Source: Lumbricus terrestris (lineage: Eukaryota; Annelida; Clitellata; Crassiclitellata; Lumbricidae). From it: a DNA stretch of 64,000 nucleotides. The stretch covers positions 42,472,087-42,536,086 of the forward strand of contig OX457043.1 of assembly GCA_949752735.1 (NCBI GenBank). Reading direction: 5' to 3'. This document shows positions 1 through 11,211 of the stretch, in pieces. The notes below the pieces were generated by a model that was not told the DNA's origin, did not search any database, and saw nothing but the letters and a program-made list of their open reading frames with translations. The first letter of the stretch is position 1, and every line of letters starts with the position of its first letter. The translations under genes were made by a program, and so were the position numbers.

Positions 1-2920
1 TTTATTTAGAGAGACTCAAAGTCTAATAATACTCGACAATCGCTATTTAGATTGATAGACCATTTATTTGTGGACTTCTTAAAGGTGTTTCTTTTTTGGA
101 AGTCCAGACTTCGATGCCAATAATTTAAAACGGATCCAACGAAAACTCGATGGATTGTCACTTCAGTGTTCACATGATGAATTGATAGACCAGAATGAAT
201 GGCCAGGCGTATTGTAGATTGAATTTGAAGAACAAGAAAAGGAGGAGGAGGAAGGAGGAAGTAGAAGGCTACATATTTATATATAGAGGAAGTGAACAAC
301 ATTAGGATATAGCCTACACTAATGGATCATAAGATGACATGACGATTTTTTTCTAATCAACATAGGCCTACTTGCAGTTGGTCGAACGCGTCGTCGAGAG
401 TCCGAAATGCAGAAGCAGTAAACGACCAGCATCAGAACACACACAACAGATCTCATCATTTTCGATTTAGTCGAAAGATGTTCTTCGTGCGAAAATTTCC
501 CGTCTAACCGAATGCTTGAAAAAAGTCACCAAATGATAGCACTTGTCCTTCACAAAGTTGTTTCAACGTCAATGTTTACTCTGGACTTTTGAATCAGCGC
601 TCCCTCCTCAATAATCGAGTTGGATTGCTCACGAGCTGCCTCTCTCGTCCTATTCGCTTTGAACTGTCACTAACGAAGATCCCAACCGCATCCCAATCTC
701 AGACACTTATATATCCCAGACAACGGCCCGAATCTCTAGGCCTGTAGCCTAGGTATTAGTTTGAAATAACCTTCGCATCTGGCAGCGTTCGCTCACGTGT
801 CCCGTTTTACTGAGTGATGCTGTTTCTTTAAAGGCAAAACACTTGTTTACAGATTTGGGTTGTAGGCTGAATATTTTTAAGGGCAAAGTCTCATTTCTCA
901 ACAGCTCTGGTTTAAATCTTGTAGGTCTACAGATTTGGAGGCTACGGCTACCTATAATACAGTGTGTACACTGCACAGGCCTGCCTCATTTCTTACCTCG
1001 ACGTAGGCCCTATGTTGCCAGTAGGCCTAGTCTAATTTTTTCAACGCGTTCAGTGACCAACTTGAGAGCTGTGATGTTTTGGTATTTGAAGTTTTGAACC
1101 CATTTTAGTAACTGATGCAATTTTTGCTATAGGCCTACCCGATATCGATCTGATACTCGTAAACGTTGTGTAGGCTATTGTCAGCTATAGATTCCAACAA
1201 TACAAGAAATTGATAGATATATTGATTGATTGATTAAACATTGGCCAACATTTAGCTATACTTGGCAATGTAAGCGCACAATATGTCACCCTGTTATTCA
1301 GTAGATCTATATACGTGATAATCAGTGTTCAATGTAGAGGTCTTTGGGGAGGTCCAATGGAATGACATTTCCCCAGAAAAATATTTAGCTGCTGTTTACA
1401 TGTAAATACCAAATAGGTAACATTGCCCACCGCAGAAAATGGTAAACGCAGCATTTACCCACCCCCACCTCCAGAAAAATTGGGCAGGTCTTGTTCCCCC
1501 CCCCCCAACGTTTCCTGTCCTCCTTCGGTCTTAGCATTTCATCCAATGTCAATCCAGTCCATTCCTTTATGCTGCCTAGCCAGCATGACCGTGTTATGGC
1601 GCCATAGAAATTGTCATTACATTACATTACAGTTTGTTAGATTAAACACTGCGTGATAATTGTGTACACATACTGGTATGACATCGTCTGTCTCTGTTAA
1701 AGACACATGTTGCATTGGGGATGATGTTTCAACTGGTAGCCTATTATATGCTCAACAAGAGTCAACATATCACAGTGACTAGGCTACAGGTTGTATTATT
1801 TTCATATCCTCATTTCTGCCGCATGGAAATACCTAATGCCCAATTATTTCGCTGGCTTATGGTTCATCGAAGCGCAAGTTATTCTGTCACATCCTGAATG
1901 GCTACTGTCGCCGTATCTTCAACAGACTTTAAACTGTGTCGTCGCTATACGCGTTAGTTCCGTTCTTCCGGATTCTGTGGTAGTATGGAAAACCAAAACG
2001 TCATATCGTATAAAACCCAATGGCATTGCTTCGTGGACTTCTGCTGGGGGGGCATGTTAGCATTGGTTTCTTCCGTTTTCTCTTATACATGTAGCCTAGA
2101 TGCTCGCTTTTTATCGACACCAGATTTCAGCCATTAATTTTCTTGCTTAGACTTACTTAGACTTAGGCTAGTTCCTCCTGTTCCGATCGGAACATTGGTC
2201 GACACGTGCATTAATTTTCAGGGTTACCTAAATTACAATGCAGAAGACCCACGTACATTTGTTTATATATAAGTAGGCCTACATTAGTAGTATAAAAAGC
2301 ACATCAATTGTTGCTAATTTTGTCAGAATATTATGATCTCATACTATCTAAAAAGATTCAGTGCCCTGCCTTGCCGTATATCAGATAATTTTACATGCAT
2401 ATGCTACACACACAGAAACAGGTCCCGCGACTTAAAATTATTTTAGGCGCTGTAGAAATTTAAAGATTACGAATACTTGTTACATGTTTAACGACACTGC
2501 CATATCAAAGATGCATGATTAGTGTCGCCCTCCGCCTTTATCCAGGCTTGGGACTGGCACTGGCAGAGAACAACCAGTGTAGAAATGTAAAGATTACGAA
2601 CAGCCTACTAATTGTATAGGCTACATCTAAAGGCATGCGCGATTGATTTACTGTAGAGTCATTAATGCTATACGCCACTCTTCTTTCACATGAACTACAG
2701 TCAGTATAGACTATAGACTATGGAGCATGTGTAAACATGTGACCCTGCATGTGTCTGTCTCTGCATGCCTGTGTTTTTGTCTGTGTGTGGTTGGCAATTA
2801 TAAGAACCATACATTGACATTTTTTGCAAAGTTTATGTCTTCTCCGAATTCTCATCAACGTCACTGGCTTTCGTTTGTTCAAGTCTTCTGCCATGGCCGA
2901 CAGGAAGCCTGTATATATTA
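1..2920. other. No gene supported
   Basis: Only short chance frames. A C run near 1500 and many AGGCCTA-type words. Repeat family R lies at 2486-2580. Confidence 0.5.
2486..2580 (+). repeat. Interspersed repeat family R (copy 1)
   Basis: GTTTAACGACACTGCC, then AGTGTCGCCCTCCGCC and CAGGCTTGGGACTGGCACTG. Other copies: 9466-9574 (+), 13828-13921 (-) and 29760-29846 (-). SINE-like size, but I cannot name it. Confidence 0.7.
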
Positions 2921-3003
2921 GCCTGTTATTAGCCTGTTATTAGACCGTTATTAGTCTTTTATTAGCCTGTTATTAGCCTGTTATTAGGCTGTTATTAGCC
3001 TGT
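2921..3003. repeat. 11-bp tandem repeat
   Basis: About seven copies of TTATTAGCCTG with single-base variants. Confidence 0.9.
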
Positions 3004-3773
3004 AGCACACACAGATTGTTACTGGCTGAATGAAAGCAAAAGCGAAGGCGTGAGCGAAACGAGGCTGTGAAGCCTGTGATCATACAAAGAAGGAGGTTCG
3101 ATTTTCTTCGGCTTCCTGCGAAAGCGCCTCAAGGGGAAAATCCCGGATGGCGCGAAACACCAGACTGTCGTCACAATTTACTGCGTTCGTCAAATGATGA
3201 CGTCATTAAACCGGTCGTCTTCTGTAATCTTTCATCTGACTCGTTCGACGGTCTTCGCGCCATTCTTAGCTGGGCTCAAAAGAAGCAGACGAACGTTTAT
3301 TGACTGCACACATAAGCTTATTACACTGTATGAATGACAACGACTATATAACTTGTTTTGTCCCGTGTTCTACATGGCCGATATCCGGATCGTTACACAG
3401 CACCTTTGTATAAACTATAAAGCGCTCCCAGTATCGTGAAGCTTTGGCTTCAATAGCCTCTGTTGAGTAGTTTTCGAAATACATGTAGCCTATAGTATTG
3501 AGTGAAACCCATCACGTGTTTGTTGGTGGTAAGTGAAACGCTTAAGTGTGGTGACCCCGTAGGCATAGATGGAATTCCCCTTTCTGTCCCGCTTCTCAGT
3601 TATAATGGTGGTCGGAATAAAGTCACAATTCTGCGAATAGACCACGTGTCGCTTTCACGTGTAAAAGTCGACTGCTGCTCTATGTGCAGCCTCCTCTCTT
3701 GTTCGTCTGTCTTCTGCTTTCTTCGCGCCCATCGAAGGCTCTCACGCCTAGCTAAATAAAATCATATTCACAT
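3004..3773. other. GC-richer stretch, no gene assigned
   Basis: Open frames of 78-85 codons exist at 3067-3303 and 3502-3759, but without recognisable domains. A CRE-like TGACGTCA occurs near 3200. It may include regulatory DNA; I cannot support more. Confidence 0.35.
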
Positions 3774-3777
3774 ATAC

Positions 3778-4761
3778 TGTGGTGAAAATGACGGGTTTCT
3801 CAGCGAAACGCGGGAGTTGAACCCGGAAAGCGTCGTCCCTCACCCGAGCAAAGTACCAGGATGCACCGGTGAGCAGGACACGTGACAGTTCGGCCTTCGT
3901 GGTCTATCGAAGGGCTTAAACGTTGAGTTTCCCCGACGACAACAGAACTTGACAACGACACGAATTCTTCTTCTTCAGCAGAGTTTATTAATTCGTCGCA
4001 ATCACTGTACAAAAGACCGCCAAACGACACAGGCGACATGCACCGGCTCTTAACTACAGCTACTAGTTATCAACGGACGTCTGTGACTTCTCCTCAACTA
4101 CATCTATTATCTCCCCTCTATTACTGCGTCTTGTGAGCTAGCTCCTCAACTTCATCTATTAGCTACTCTCTCTAGGCAGGCTGAGCTATTTATACCCACC
4201 AAGGAACTTAGGCTACGGAACATGGGCTAAGGGGGCGTGGCCTACCAGAACAAGGGCTATGGAACATGGGCTAGGGAGAACATGGGCTACGGAACATGGC
4301 CTAGGAGGCGTGGCCTACCAGAACATGGCCTAGGAGGCGTGGCCTACCAGAACAAGGGCTACGGAACATGGCCTAGGAGGCGTGGCCTAGAGAACATGGC
4401 CTAGGGAGTAAGAGCCAAGGGGCGTGGCCTATGGAACATGGCCTAGGAGGCGTGGCCTACCAGAACAAGGGCTATGGAACATGGCCTAGGAGGCGTGGCC
4501 TAGAGAGCATGGCCTAGGAGGCGTGTCCTACCAGAACAAGGGCTATGGAACATGGCCTAGGAGGCGTGGCCTACCAGAACATGGCCTAGGGAGTAAGAGC
4601 TAAAGGGCGTGGCCTATGGAACATGGCCTAGGAGGCGTGGCCTAGAGAGCATGGCCTAGGAGGCGTGTCCTACCAGAACAAGGCCTGGAGCGGCATCTCT
4701 CCGGGGCACCCAAATCGCCGCAGCGTCCCTCGGAACATGGGCCACCCCCAGGATCCTTACA
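3778..4761 (-). repeat. 3' LTR of the Gypsy element
   Basis: Identical partner of 7709-8692. Its inner half (about 4205-4680) is a minisatellite of GGCGTGGCCTACCAGAACAT-type units with the palindrome CCTAGG, duplicated with the LTR. Confidence 0.95.
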
Positions 4762-4789
4762 ATGCTCCCCCCGCTACGCTAGAGGGTGT

Positions 4790-5269
4790 CCCCACCCTCT
4801 GAACTGATAAAGCAGAGCCACATGGCTCAACAATAAGCAAAAAGCCAAACGTGGCTTTAAAACAACTGTGGCCAACGAGCCGAGTCCATCGCCTATCAAA
4901 GTCTCAGGTCGACTTGACCGTGGTACGCCTCAAATAACACGACCAACGGGTCGGACCAATCTACGCAAAGTTCGCACAGCCTTTACCTCGTAAAAGTGGC
5001 CAACGGGCCATCACACATAATTATGGCCAACGGGCCTAACGTAAGCCGTTACACAAGAGTCCAAAACTCTACATAAAAGTGGCCAACGGGCTTCATCGGC
5101 CAACGGGCCTAACGTAACAATTACCATTTCAAATGTTCGTTTGAAAAGTCCAAATTAACTGTTCATTCAGAAAGTCCTTTTTCCGCATATTCAAACAAAA
5201 CTAAATATTCGCTTACTGCTCGGCGGAGATCGTCCTTGGCGACGAAGCGTTTCTCGAAGAAGCCGACCT
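4790..5269 (-). other. Gypsy 3' untranslated region with short repeats
   Basis: Between the ORF stop and the 3' LTR. Contains dispersed copies of GTGGCCAACGGGCC-type sequence (for example near 4996, 5023, 5080 and 5097). No coding potential seen. Confidence 0.6.
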
Positions 5270-7645
5270 TCAGTCGGAATCGGAAATTTCGATTACTTCG
5301 GAAGTGGGTTGTCCGGGAGGAAGGTCGTCCGTATCCGAACCCGACCCGGTTTGGTCAGACGGAATGTAGTCCGGGTCGCTGTCGTGGTCGATCGATATTA
5401 CCTCGGAATCTGAGGCCATCGTGCACCTGTTGACAGTGTGTAGGCCGGCAAGTCGTCCACGGTACAGGTTGATCGATGCACCGGCTTCCCGTCCCAATAT
5501 AGACCAGTTCGAGGGATTTTCCGTGACGTCATTCGGCGACACTCGATATGCAGCCAGAGCACAGGGTAAAACCTCGTCCCAATCACTCCGATGGCTGTTC
5601 ATAACCCTCCCTTGGTCTGTCCAAATTTGAGGGGGGACCCCATGGCCAACAATAACATTTTCCACGGGGATTCTGGCAACCAAGGTAGCCCCCCGATTAG
5701 CCATAGGAGCGGCTTCTACGCATTTAGCGCTACTGCAATTAACGCTGAGAAAAGCCATAAGCAAAGCTCCTAATACAACCACGCAAGCAAAGTCTTTATG
5801 CACAGAATTTCTCTGCTGCAGCGATGTTCGCCTTCTGGGCGATTCCCCAATTAGCTTTTCTTCAGTCTCATTCCTGCGCTTACACATCGACATCCTTCTG
5901 ACGTTTCGGTCAGTAACAGAACAGACATCACTATGCTCAGCCAATAAATTCCTCTGTCGTCCTCGATTCTCAGGGGGGACCTCCTCTGGTAATTCTGCTA
6001 TTAACGCCTCCAAAGGCGGACTTTCTTCAACCGGAACCTCCCTTTGGCACTTAGGCAATACTACGACTTCCTCGGCAACGATAACGCGCCGGCACCAATT
6101 AGAGCCATTGCCCCGCACAAGAGAAATGCGTCTCTTTCCCACAAATAATGCCCCTGCACCAAATCCCAGTCTACAACGGTGCTCTCTGAGCCAATCCATG
6201 CCCAACATAGTTTCTACTATTTGGTCAGACACCAGAAACGTGGTCGGGATTTCAAAACCTCTCCCAATCTTAATGGACACTAGGACCTCCCCAAGGACCC
6301 TAATTTCTGACCCATTAGCAGCCATCAAAGTACGATTACATGAACGAAGTTCTAACCCTTCGATGACGGAGGATGGCACCAAGCTGACCTCCGATCCAGT
6401 GTCGATCAGGCACAGCTGCTGTTGTCCATTGATCGTCCCTCTGATGTAGATGGCGTTGTTGCTGGCTCTGTCCGGCAACGTCGATCGCGTAGTGTGGTTC
6501 ATGGCTACTGGTTCCGGCTGCATCGGTTCCTCGGTTCCAGTTGTTCCGGCGTCGTTCCCGCGGTTCCGGAAACGGCGTGCTTGGCGGCAGTCACGAGCCA
6601 CGTGACCGGTTCGGTCACAGTTGAAACACGTGACCGCCCGTCTCGTAGTCTCTTGCTGTCGGTCACCGTCGTTGCGATTTCCGGGACGATCGTTTCGTCC
6701 CCGATCGTTATCGTTCGAAGCTTGGCTCCGCAGCTCCCGCATTTGTCGGTCAATCCGATCCTCTATCTCGCGCTGCCACTGGCGCTGGTCGTCCCGTTGC
6801 GCCGTCAGGAACCGGTCCAGCGTCGCTTGGAGCTGGGCACTCGGGTCGATCTCCTGAGTCCCACGAACCCGATTCGTCGGTCTCCTTCGGTCGTCGCTCT
6901 CGGATGCTCGTTGATAGGCCTCCAGACGCAGGGCTGTGCGGTATGCTTCGTCGAGAGTCTGTGGCTCTCGTTCTCGTACTTTCAATGAGAGTTCACGGTC
7001 TCGTAGGGCTTCCAGGAATGAGTCTTTCGCGATGATCTGGGTCGTCTCATTGGATGGGACGGGATACGCCAGGACTACGAGACGCCGAATCTCGTGCAAC
7101 AGGTCGCTGAGACTTTCTTCCGCTCGTTGCCGTCTGTAATATAACTGGGCCCGGAAGGTTTCTGCTTGACCTTCCGACCCGTATCTCTGTCGGAGGCGTT
7201 CCACCAGTTCCTCATAACTCACGTCTGCTTGCGCGCCGAAGTCCCAAAGGAGTTGTGTCGCCGCTTTTTCCAACGCGCAGCGCAAATGGTCGACCTTGTC
7301 CGCCGGAGTCCATCGGTTATAGCGGGCGCACACTTCAAACTGTGCGTAGAAAGACTCCCAGGAACCTGTTCCATCAAAACGACCGGGTTTCATTGGCGCC
7401 GATCGCCTTCGCAGCAAGCCGTCGACGGTCTCCAGCAGATCCGTCGTCCGTACCGGTCGGTCCGTCCTCTCTCGGTAGCTTTGTCTCACCTGTGTCTCGT
7501 CGTCTTCCGATCCGAATTCCACGTTCCGCAGCGGCGATCTTTCCATCGTTGCTCTCCGGGCTGCTGGTGTTTCGCGGTCGGGAGGCGTGTTGGCGTCCCC
7601 AGTCGCCGAATACTGGATCGTGATTTCGTCGTCTCCGGTCAACAT
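5270..7645 (-). CDS. Gag-protease polyprotein fused to an integrase remnant
   Basis: 791 codons in one frame. Residues ~80-260 are Gag (GRFDGTGSWESFYAQFEVC, then KVDHLRCALEKAA). About 345-360 is a CX2CX4HX4C zinc knuckle (CFNCDRTGHVARDC). About 405-500 is an aspartic protease (LIDTGSEVSLV, then MLGMDWL). The frame then passes from a short pre-RT stretch (ELPEEVPPENR) to a hydrophobic segment and an integrase fragment (HGVPPQIWTDQG, then LPCALAAYRVSP), without RT, RNase H or the integrase N-terminus. It ends in an acidic tail. A non-autonomous element would need polymerase from a relative. Confidence 0.9.
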   Translation of the reverse strand: MLTGDDEITIQYSATGDANTPPDRETPAARRATMERSPLRNVEFGSEDDETQVRQSYRERTDRPVRTTDLLETVDGLLRRRSAPMKPGRFDGTGSWESFYAQFEVCARYNRWTPADKVDHLRCALEKAATQLLWDFGAQADVSYEELVERLRQRYGSEGQAETFRAQLYYRRQRAEESLSDLLHEIRRLVVLAYPVPSNETTQIIAKDSFLEALRDRELSLKVREREPQTLDEAYRTALRLEAYQRASESDDRRRPTNRVRGTQEIDPSAQLQATLDRFLTAQRDDQRQWQREIEDRIDRQMRELRSQASNDNDRGRNDRPGNRNDGDRQQETTRRAVTCFNCDRTGHVARDCRQARRFRNRGNDAGTTGTEEPMQPEPVAMNHTTRSTLPDRASNNAIYIRGTINGQQQLCLIDTGSEVSLVPSSVIEGLELRSCNRTLMAANGSEIRVLGEVLVSIKIGRGFEIPTTFLVSDQIVETMLGMDWLREHRCRLGFGAGALFVGKRRISLVRGNGSNWCRRVIVAEEVVVLPKCQREVPVEESPPLEALIAELPEEVPPENRGRQRNLLAEHSDVCSVTDRNVRRMSMCKRRNETEEKLIGESPRRRTSLQQRNSVHKDFACVVVLGALLMAFLSVNCSSAKCVEAAPMANRGATLVARIPVENVIVGHGVPPQIWTDQGRVMNSHRSDWDEVLPCALAAYRVSPNDVTENPSNWSILGREAGASINLYRGRLAGLHTVNRCTMASDSEVISIDHDSDPDYIPSDQTGSGSDTDDLPPGQPTSEVIEISDSD

Positions 7646-7708
7646 TCTCGGTTGATTCTAGTTGTCGTCGTTCTGCAGGAAAGCTGTAGACCCCACTTCT
7701 GCGTCCAG

Positions 7709-8692
7709 TGTGGTGAAAATGACGGGTTTCTCAGCGAAACGCGGGAGTTGAACCCGGAAAGCGTCGTCCCTCACCCGAGCAAAGTACCAGGATGCACCGG
7801 TGAGCAGGACACGTGACAGTTCGGCCTTCGTGGTCTATCGAAGGGCTTAAACGTTGAGTTTCCCCGACGACAACAGAACTTGACAACGACACGAATTCTT
7901 CTTCTTCAGCAGAGTTTATTAATTCGTCGCAATCACTGTACAAAAGACCGCCAAACGACACAGGCGACATGCACCGGCTCTTAACTACAGCTACTAGTTA
8001 TCAACGGACGTCTGTGACTTCTCCTCAACTACATCTATTATCTCCCCTCTATTACTGCGTCTTGTGAGCTAGCTCCTCAACTTCATCTATTAGCTACTCT
8101 CTCTAGGCAGGCTGAGCTATTTATACCCACCAAGGAACTTAGGCTACGGAACATGGGCTAAGGGGGCGTGGCCTACCAGAACAAGGGCTATGGAACATGG
8201 GCTAGGGAGAACATGGGCTACGGAACATGGCCTAGGAGGCGTGGCCTACCAGAACATGGCCTAGGAGGCGTGGCCTACCAGAACAAGGGCTACGGAACAT
8301 GGCCTAGGAGGCGTGGCCTAGAGAACATGGCCTAGGGAGTAAGAGCCAAGGGGCGTGGCCTATGGAACATGGCCTAGGAGGCGTGGCCTACCAGAACAAG
8401 GGCTATGGAACATGGCCTAGGAGGCGTGGCCTAGAGAGCATGGCCTAGGAGGCGTGTCCTACCAGAACAAGGGCTATGGAACATGGCCTAGGAGGCGTGG
8501 CCTACCAGAACATGGCCTAGGGAGTAAGAGCTAAAGGGCGTGGCCTATGGAACATGGCCTAGGAGGCGTGGCCTAGAGAGCATGGCCTAGGAGGCGTGTC
8601 CTACCAGAACAAGGCCTGGAGCGGCATCTCTCCGGGGCACCCAAATCGCCGCAGCGTCCCTCGGAACATGGGCCACCCCCAGGATCCTTACA
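7709..8692 (-). repeat. 5' LTR of the Gypsy element
   Basis: 984 bp, same length and apparently the same sequence as 3778-4761, and it borders the primer-binding-like site. It lies beside a CATA microsatellite into which the element probably inserted. Confidence 0.95.
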
Positions 8693-8932
8693 ATACATAC
8701 ATATATACATGCATACATACGTGCATACATACATACATACATACATACATACATACATACATACATACGTACATAAATACATATATACATACATACATAC
8801 ATACATACATGCATACATACATACATACATACATACATACATACATGCATGCATGCACGCACGCACACACACACATACATGCATACATACATACATACAT
8901 ACATACATACATACATACATACATACATACAG
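8693..8932. repeat. CATA microsatellite
   Basis: About 240 bp of (CATA)n with scattered CATG/CGTA variants. Open in several frames on both strands, but only as Tyr/Ile/His or Met/Tyr/Val/Cys runs; not a gene. Confidence 0.97.
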
Positions 8933-9100
8933 GGTGGCCCATAAAAAGTGAGGCCGCCTAGCATTATTTCAAATAATAAATTATTTTAAACACTTTCTTA
9001 TATAAAAAACAAATAAATAGTTGCCAAATGTTTATTCATACAGTATCAGAAATCAAATTCAATGTGTCCACCTCGGTTCTGAGCAGTTTTTGTCTAAACG
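8933..9100. mobile_element. Possible mariner/Tc1-type end fragment
   Basis: CAGGGTGGCCCATAAAAAGT directly after the microsatellite looks like the terminal sequence of mariner-type elements, followed by AT-rich sequence and TGTGTCCACCTCGGTTCTGA. No transposase or second end seen. Confidence 0.4.
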
Positions 9101-9148
9101 AATGAATGAATGAATGAATGAATGAATGAATGAATGAATGAATGAATG

Positions 9149-9298
9149 AAGCTGCATCGGAGTTTCACGCCGAAGCGCTGAGCAATTGAGAGTGAAGGAC
9201 TTGCCCCCGGTCCCTACGCGACGACTTGAGGTGGATTCGAACCTGCAACTTTTCGACTGCAAGGCGACGAACGTACCCACTACACCACCGCGACCCAT
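9149..9298 (-). mobile_element. tRNA-derived SINE (family 1), head half
   Basis: On the minus strand it starts with a tRNA-like head: GTGGTGTAGTGGGTA (A box) and GGTTCGAATCC (B box). The 3' tail shared with the LINE is missing; a (GAAT)n run at 9099-9149 takes its place. Confidence 0.85.
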
Positions 9299-9465
9299 AA
9301 AGTTATGTCCTGAACTCTGCCTATAGGCTTGTGAGATTACAATTTGGCCCTAAAATTTATCGTGCATCGCCCTTTAGCATCTCACATTTCGCTATGCCAT
9401 GTTCGTAAAATGTAGGCCTAATGTTTATCACCAGTTTCGACATAATAGGCCTAGTTGCTTGTTGC

Positions 9466-9574
9466 TGTTTAACCACACTGTGTCATATCAGAGATGATTA
9501 GTATCGCCCTCCTTCTCTATTCAGGGCTTGGAACTGGATCTTCCAAAGTACGAGCAGTGGCAGAGTTAATATGC
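9466..9574 (+). repeat. Interspersed repeat family R (copy 2)
   Basis: GTTTAACCACACTGTGTCAT, TAGTATCGCCCTCCTTCTC and AGGGCTTGGAACTGG align with the copy at 2486. Confidence 0.65.
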
Positions 9575-9656
9575 CTAATATGTGTTGTTTAGGACTATGT
9601 CTGATTCACAAAACAAGTAGGCCTAAGCCTAGGCCTATAGGCCTAACGCTATTATC

Positions 9657-10674
9657 TACACCGTGAGGCATAAAAAACAAAGCCCCTAGAATTGTTTTTA
9701 TAATTTTAACAATATTCAAGCAATGTCAATGAAATTCAGTAAAATTATAGCTAAATAGCAGGCAATGTAAAAAGATTTTTAGTTTGTACTCAAACTGTCC
9801 GCCTTTAGCTTCTACGCATGCGCGAAGTCGCTTGCGCCATTCACGCACCGCCTAGTCAATAAATTCGCTGTTCAAGATCGTTCCAAGCTTGCACGATTCG
9901 CTTACGAAGATTTTCAACACATCACGCAACCTTTGTTTTGTACACCATTTCCTGCGTGTATTCCCATATTTTATAATCGACGGGATTCAGATTTGGTCTG
10001 TTAGGGGTCATAGTATAGGAATTATGAAGTCAGGAGTTTCATTCGTCAGAAGTGCAACCGTTTCTCGACCTCTGTGCGCTAGATTACCACCTTGCTGGAA
10101 AATGCAAAAATTCAGATTTCTCGAATTTCAGGTAGAAGGCCTTCCATGAGTAAACATATCTGTAGTATTGGCCGTTGATTTTAACTCCCGGTTTAACAAA
10201 GTGAATTGACGTGCGCCCCAGAGAAGAAACACCGACTGGCTCTGTCAAGGATTTGCTAAACGTCGGACGTGTGCGTAAAAGGCGGTCGGCTGCAATAATT
10301 AGGCTATCTCTCTTTCCAGCAACATAGCCCCTAACAGCCCATATCTGAATCCCATCGATTATAAAATATGGGGATGCATGCAGGAAATGGTGTACAAAAC
10401 AAAGGTCCGTGATGTTGAAGATCCTCGCAAGCGAATCGTACAAGCTTGGAACGATCATGACCAGCGAATTATTGACAAGGCGGTGCGTGAATGGCGCAAG
10501 CGACTTCGCGCATGCGTAGAAGCTAAAGGCGGACAGTTTGAGTACAAACTGAAAATGTGTTTACATTGCCTGCTATTTAGCTATAATTTTCCTGAATTTC
10601 ATTGACATTGTTTGAATATTGTTAAAATGATAACAATTTTTCTAGGGGCTTTGTTTTTTATGCCTCACGGTGTA
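9657..10674. mobile_element. Fold-back mariner element with transposase remnants
   Basis: The ends are CACCGTGAGGCATAAAAAAC and its inverse, bordered by TA. About 350 bp at the left (9657-10010) is repeated inverted at the right (about 10325-10674). On the plus strand the right arm encodes a mariner transposase C-terminus (YKTKVRDVEDPRKRIVQAWN, then REWRKRLRACVEAKGG). The minus strand of the middle encodes the preceding catalytic part (PVGVSSLGRTSIHFVKPGVK). The left arm repeats the C-terminus with frameshifts. It looks like an inverted duplication of a mariner 3' half; inactive. Confidence 0.85.
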
Positions 10675-11061
10675 GAAACTATTTAAAGTAATTACACTCA
10701 ACGACTCTTTATTCTGACCTGAAGGCAGGTCAAAGGTCGTATCCATTCTGCTCAATTGCTGCAGAATGGTCAGAAGAAAAAAGAAAGGCCTACACCATAA
10801 TTATTATGAACAAGCTCCTCGTTTGCTAAATCCAGGTCAGCCATTTCGGTTTGTGTCTTTGAACTTCGGTTTGACCTAATTTATGCCTACACATGGGACT
10901 ATCTCCCACGCACGCAGTTACAGAAATGTAAAGCATAAAAATAGTCAGGGCATAATTATTTTATAGCTATTCTCCAGAATTGGAATCTAATGCACTTCAG
11001 TAGAAACAAGAATTGCTTAGGTTCCAAATGCGTCCAGGATGGACCTTAAAATAGCCTACTA

Positions 11062-11062
11062 C

Positions 11063-11156
<94 letters not shown>
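11062..11156. repeat. TAA microsatellite
   Basis: About 95 bp of uninterrupted (TAA)n. Confidence 0.98.
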
Positions 11157-11211
11157 TTTTTTCTTTAATTAAACGCCTGCAAGACGCACTGCGTTTTACA
11201 TTTACAAGTTA

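Larger units (their letters stand above)
3778..8692 (-). mobile_element. Gypsy-type LTR retrotransposon, internally deleted, recent
   Basis: Two 984-bp LTRs (3778-4761 and 7709-8692) keep a constant 3931-bp offset and look identical wherever I compared them. On the minus strand each starts TGTAAGG and ends CACCACA. The flanking 4-bp duplication is ATAC (3774-3777 and 8693-8696). A primer-binding-like TGGACGCAGAAGTGGGG is at 7691-7707, resembling tRNA-Leu-type sites. A G-rich polypurine tract lies at 4764-4775. The internal region is under 3 kb, so reverse transcriptase, RNase H and most of integrase are missing. Confidence 0.95.

Noticed and set aside
3067..3759. Short ORFs of 78 and 85 codons
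   Set aside because: No recognisable domain, no splice context and no repeated evidence; length is within chance for this GC content.
8573..8964. Several 80-125-codon frames on both strands
   Set aside because: They are CATA microsatellite translations (Tyr/Ile/His or Met/Tyr/Val/Cys runs).
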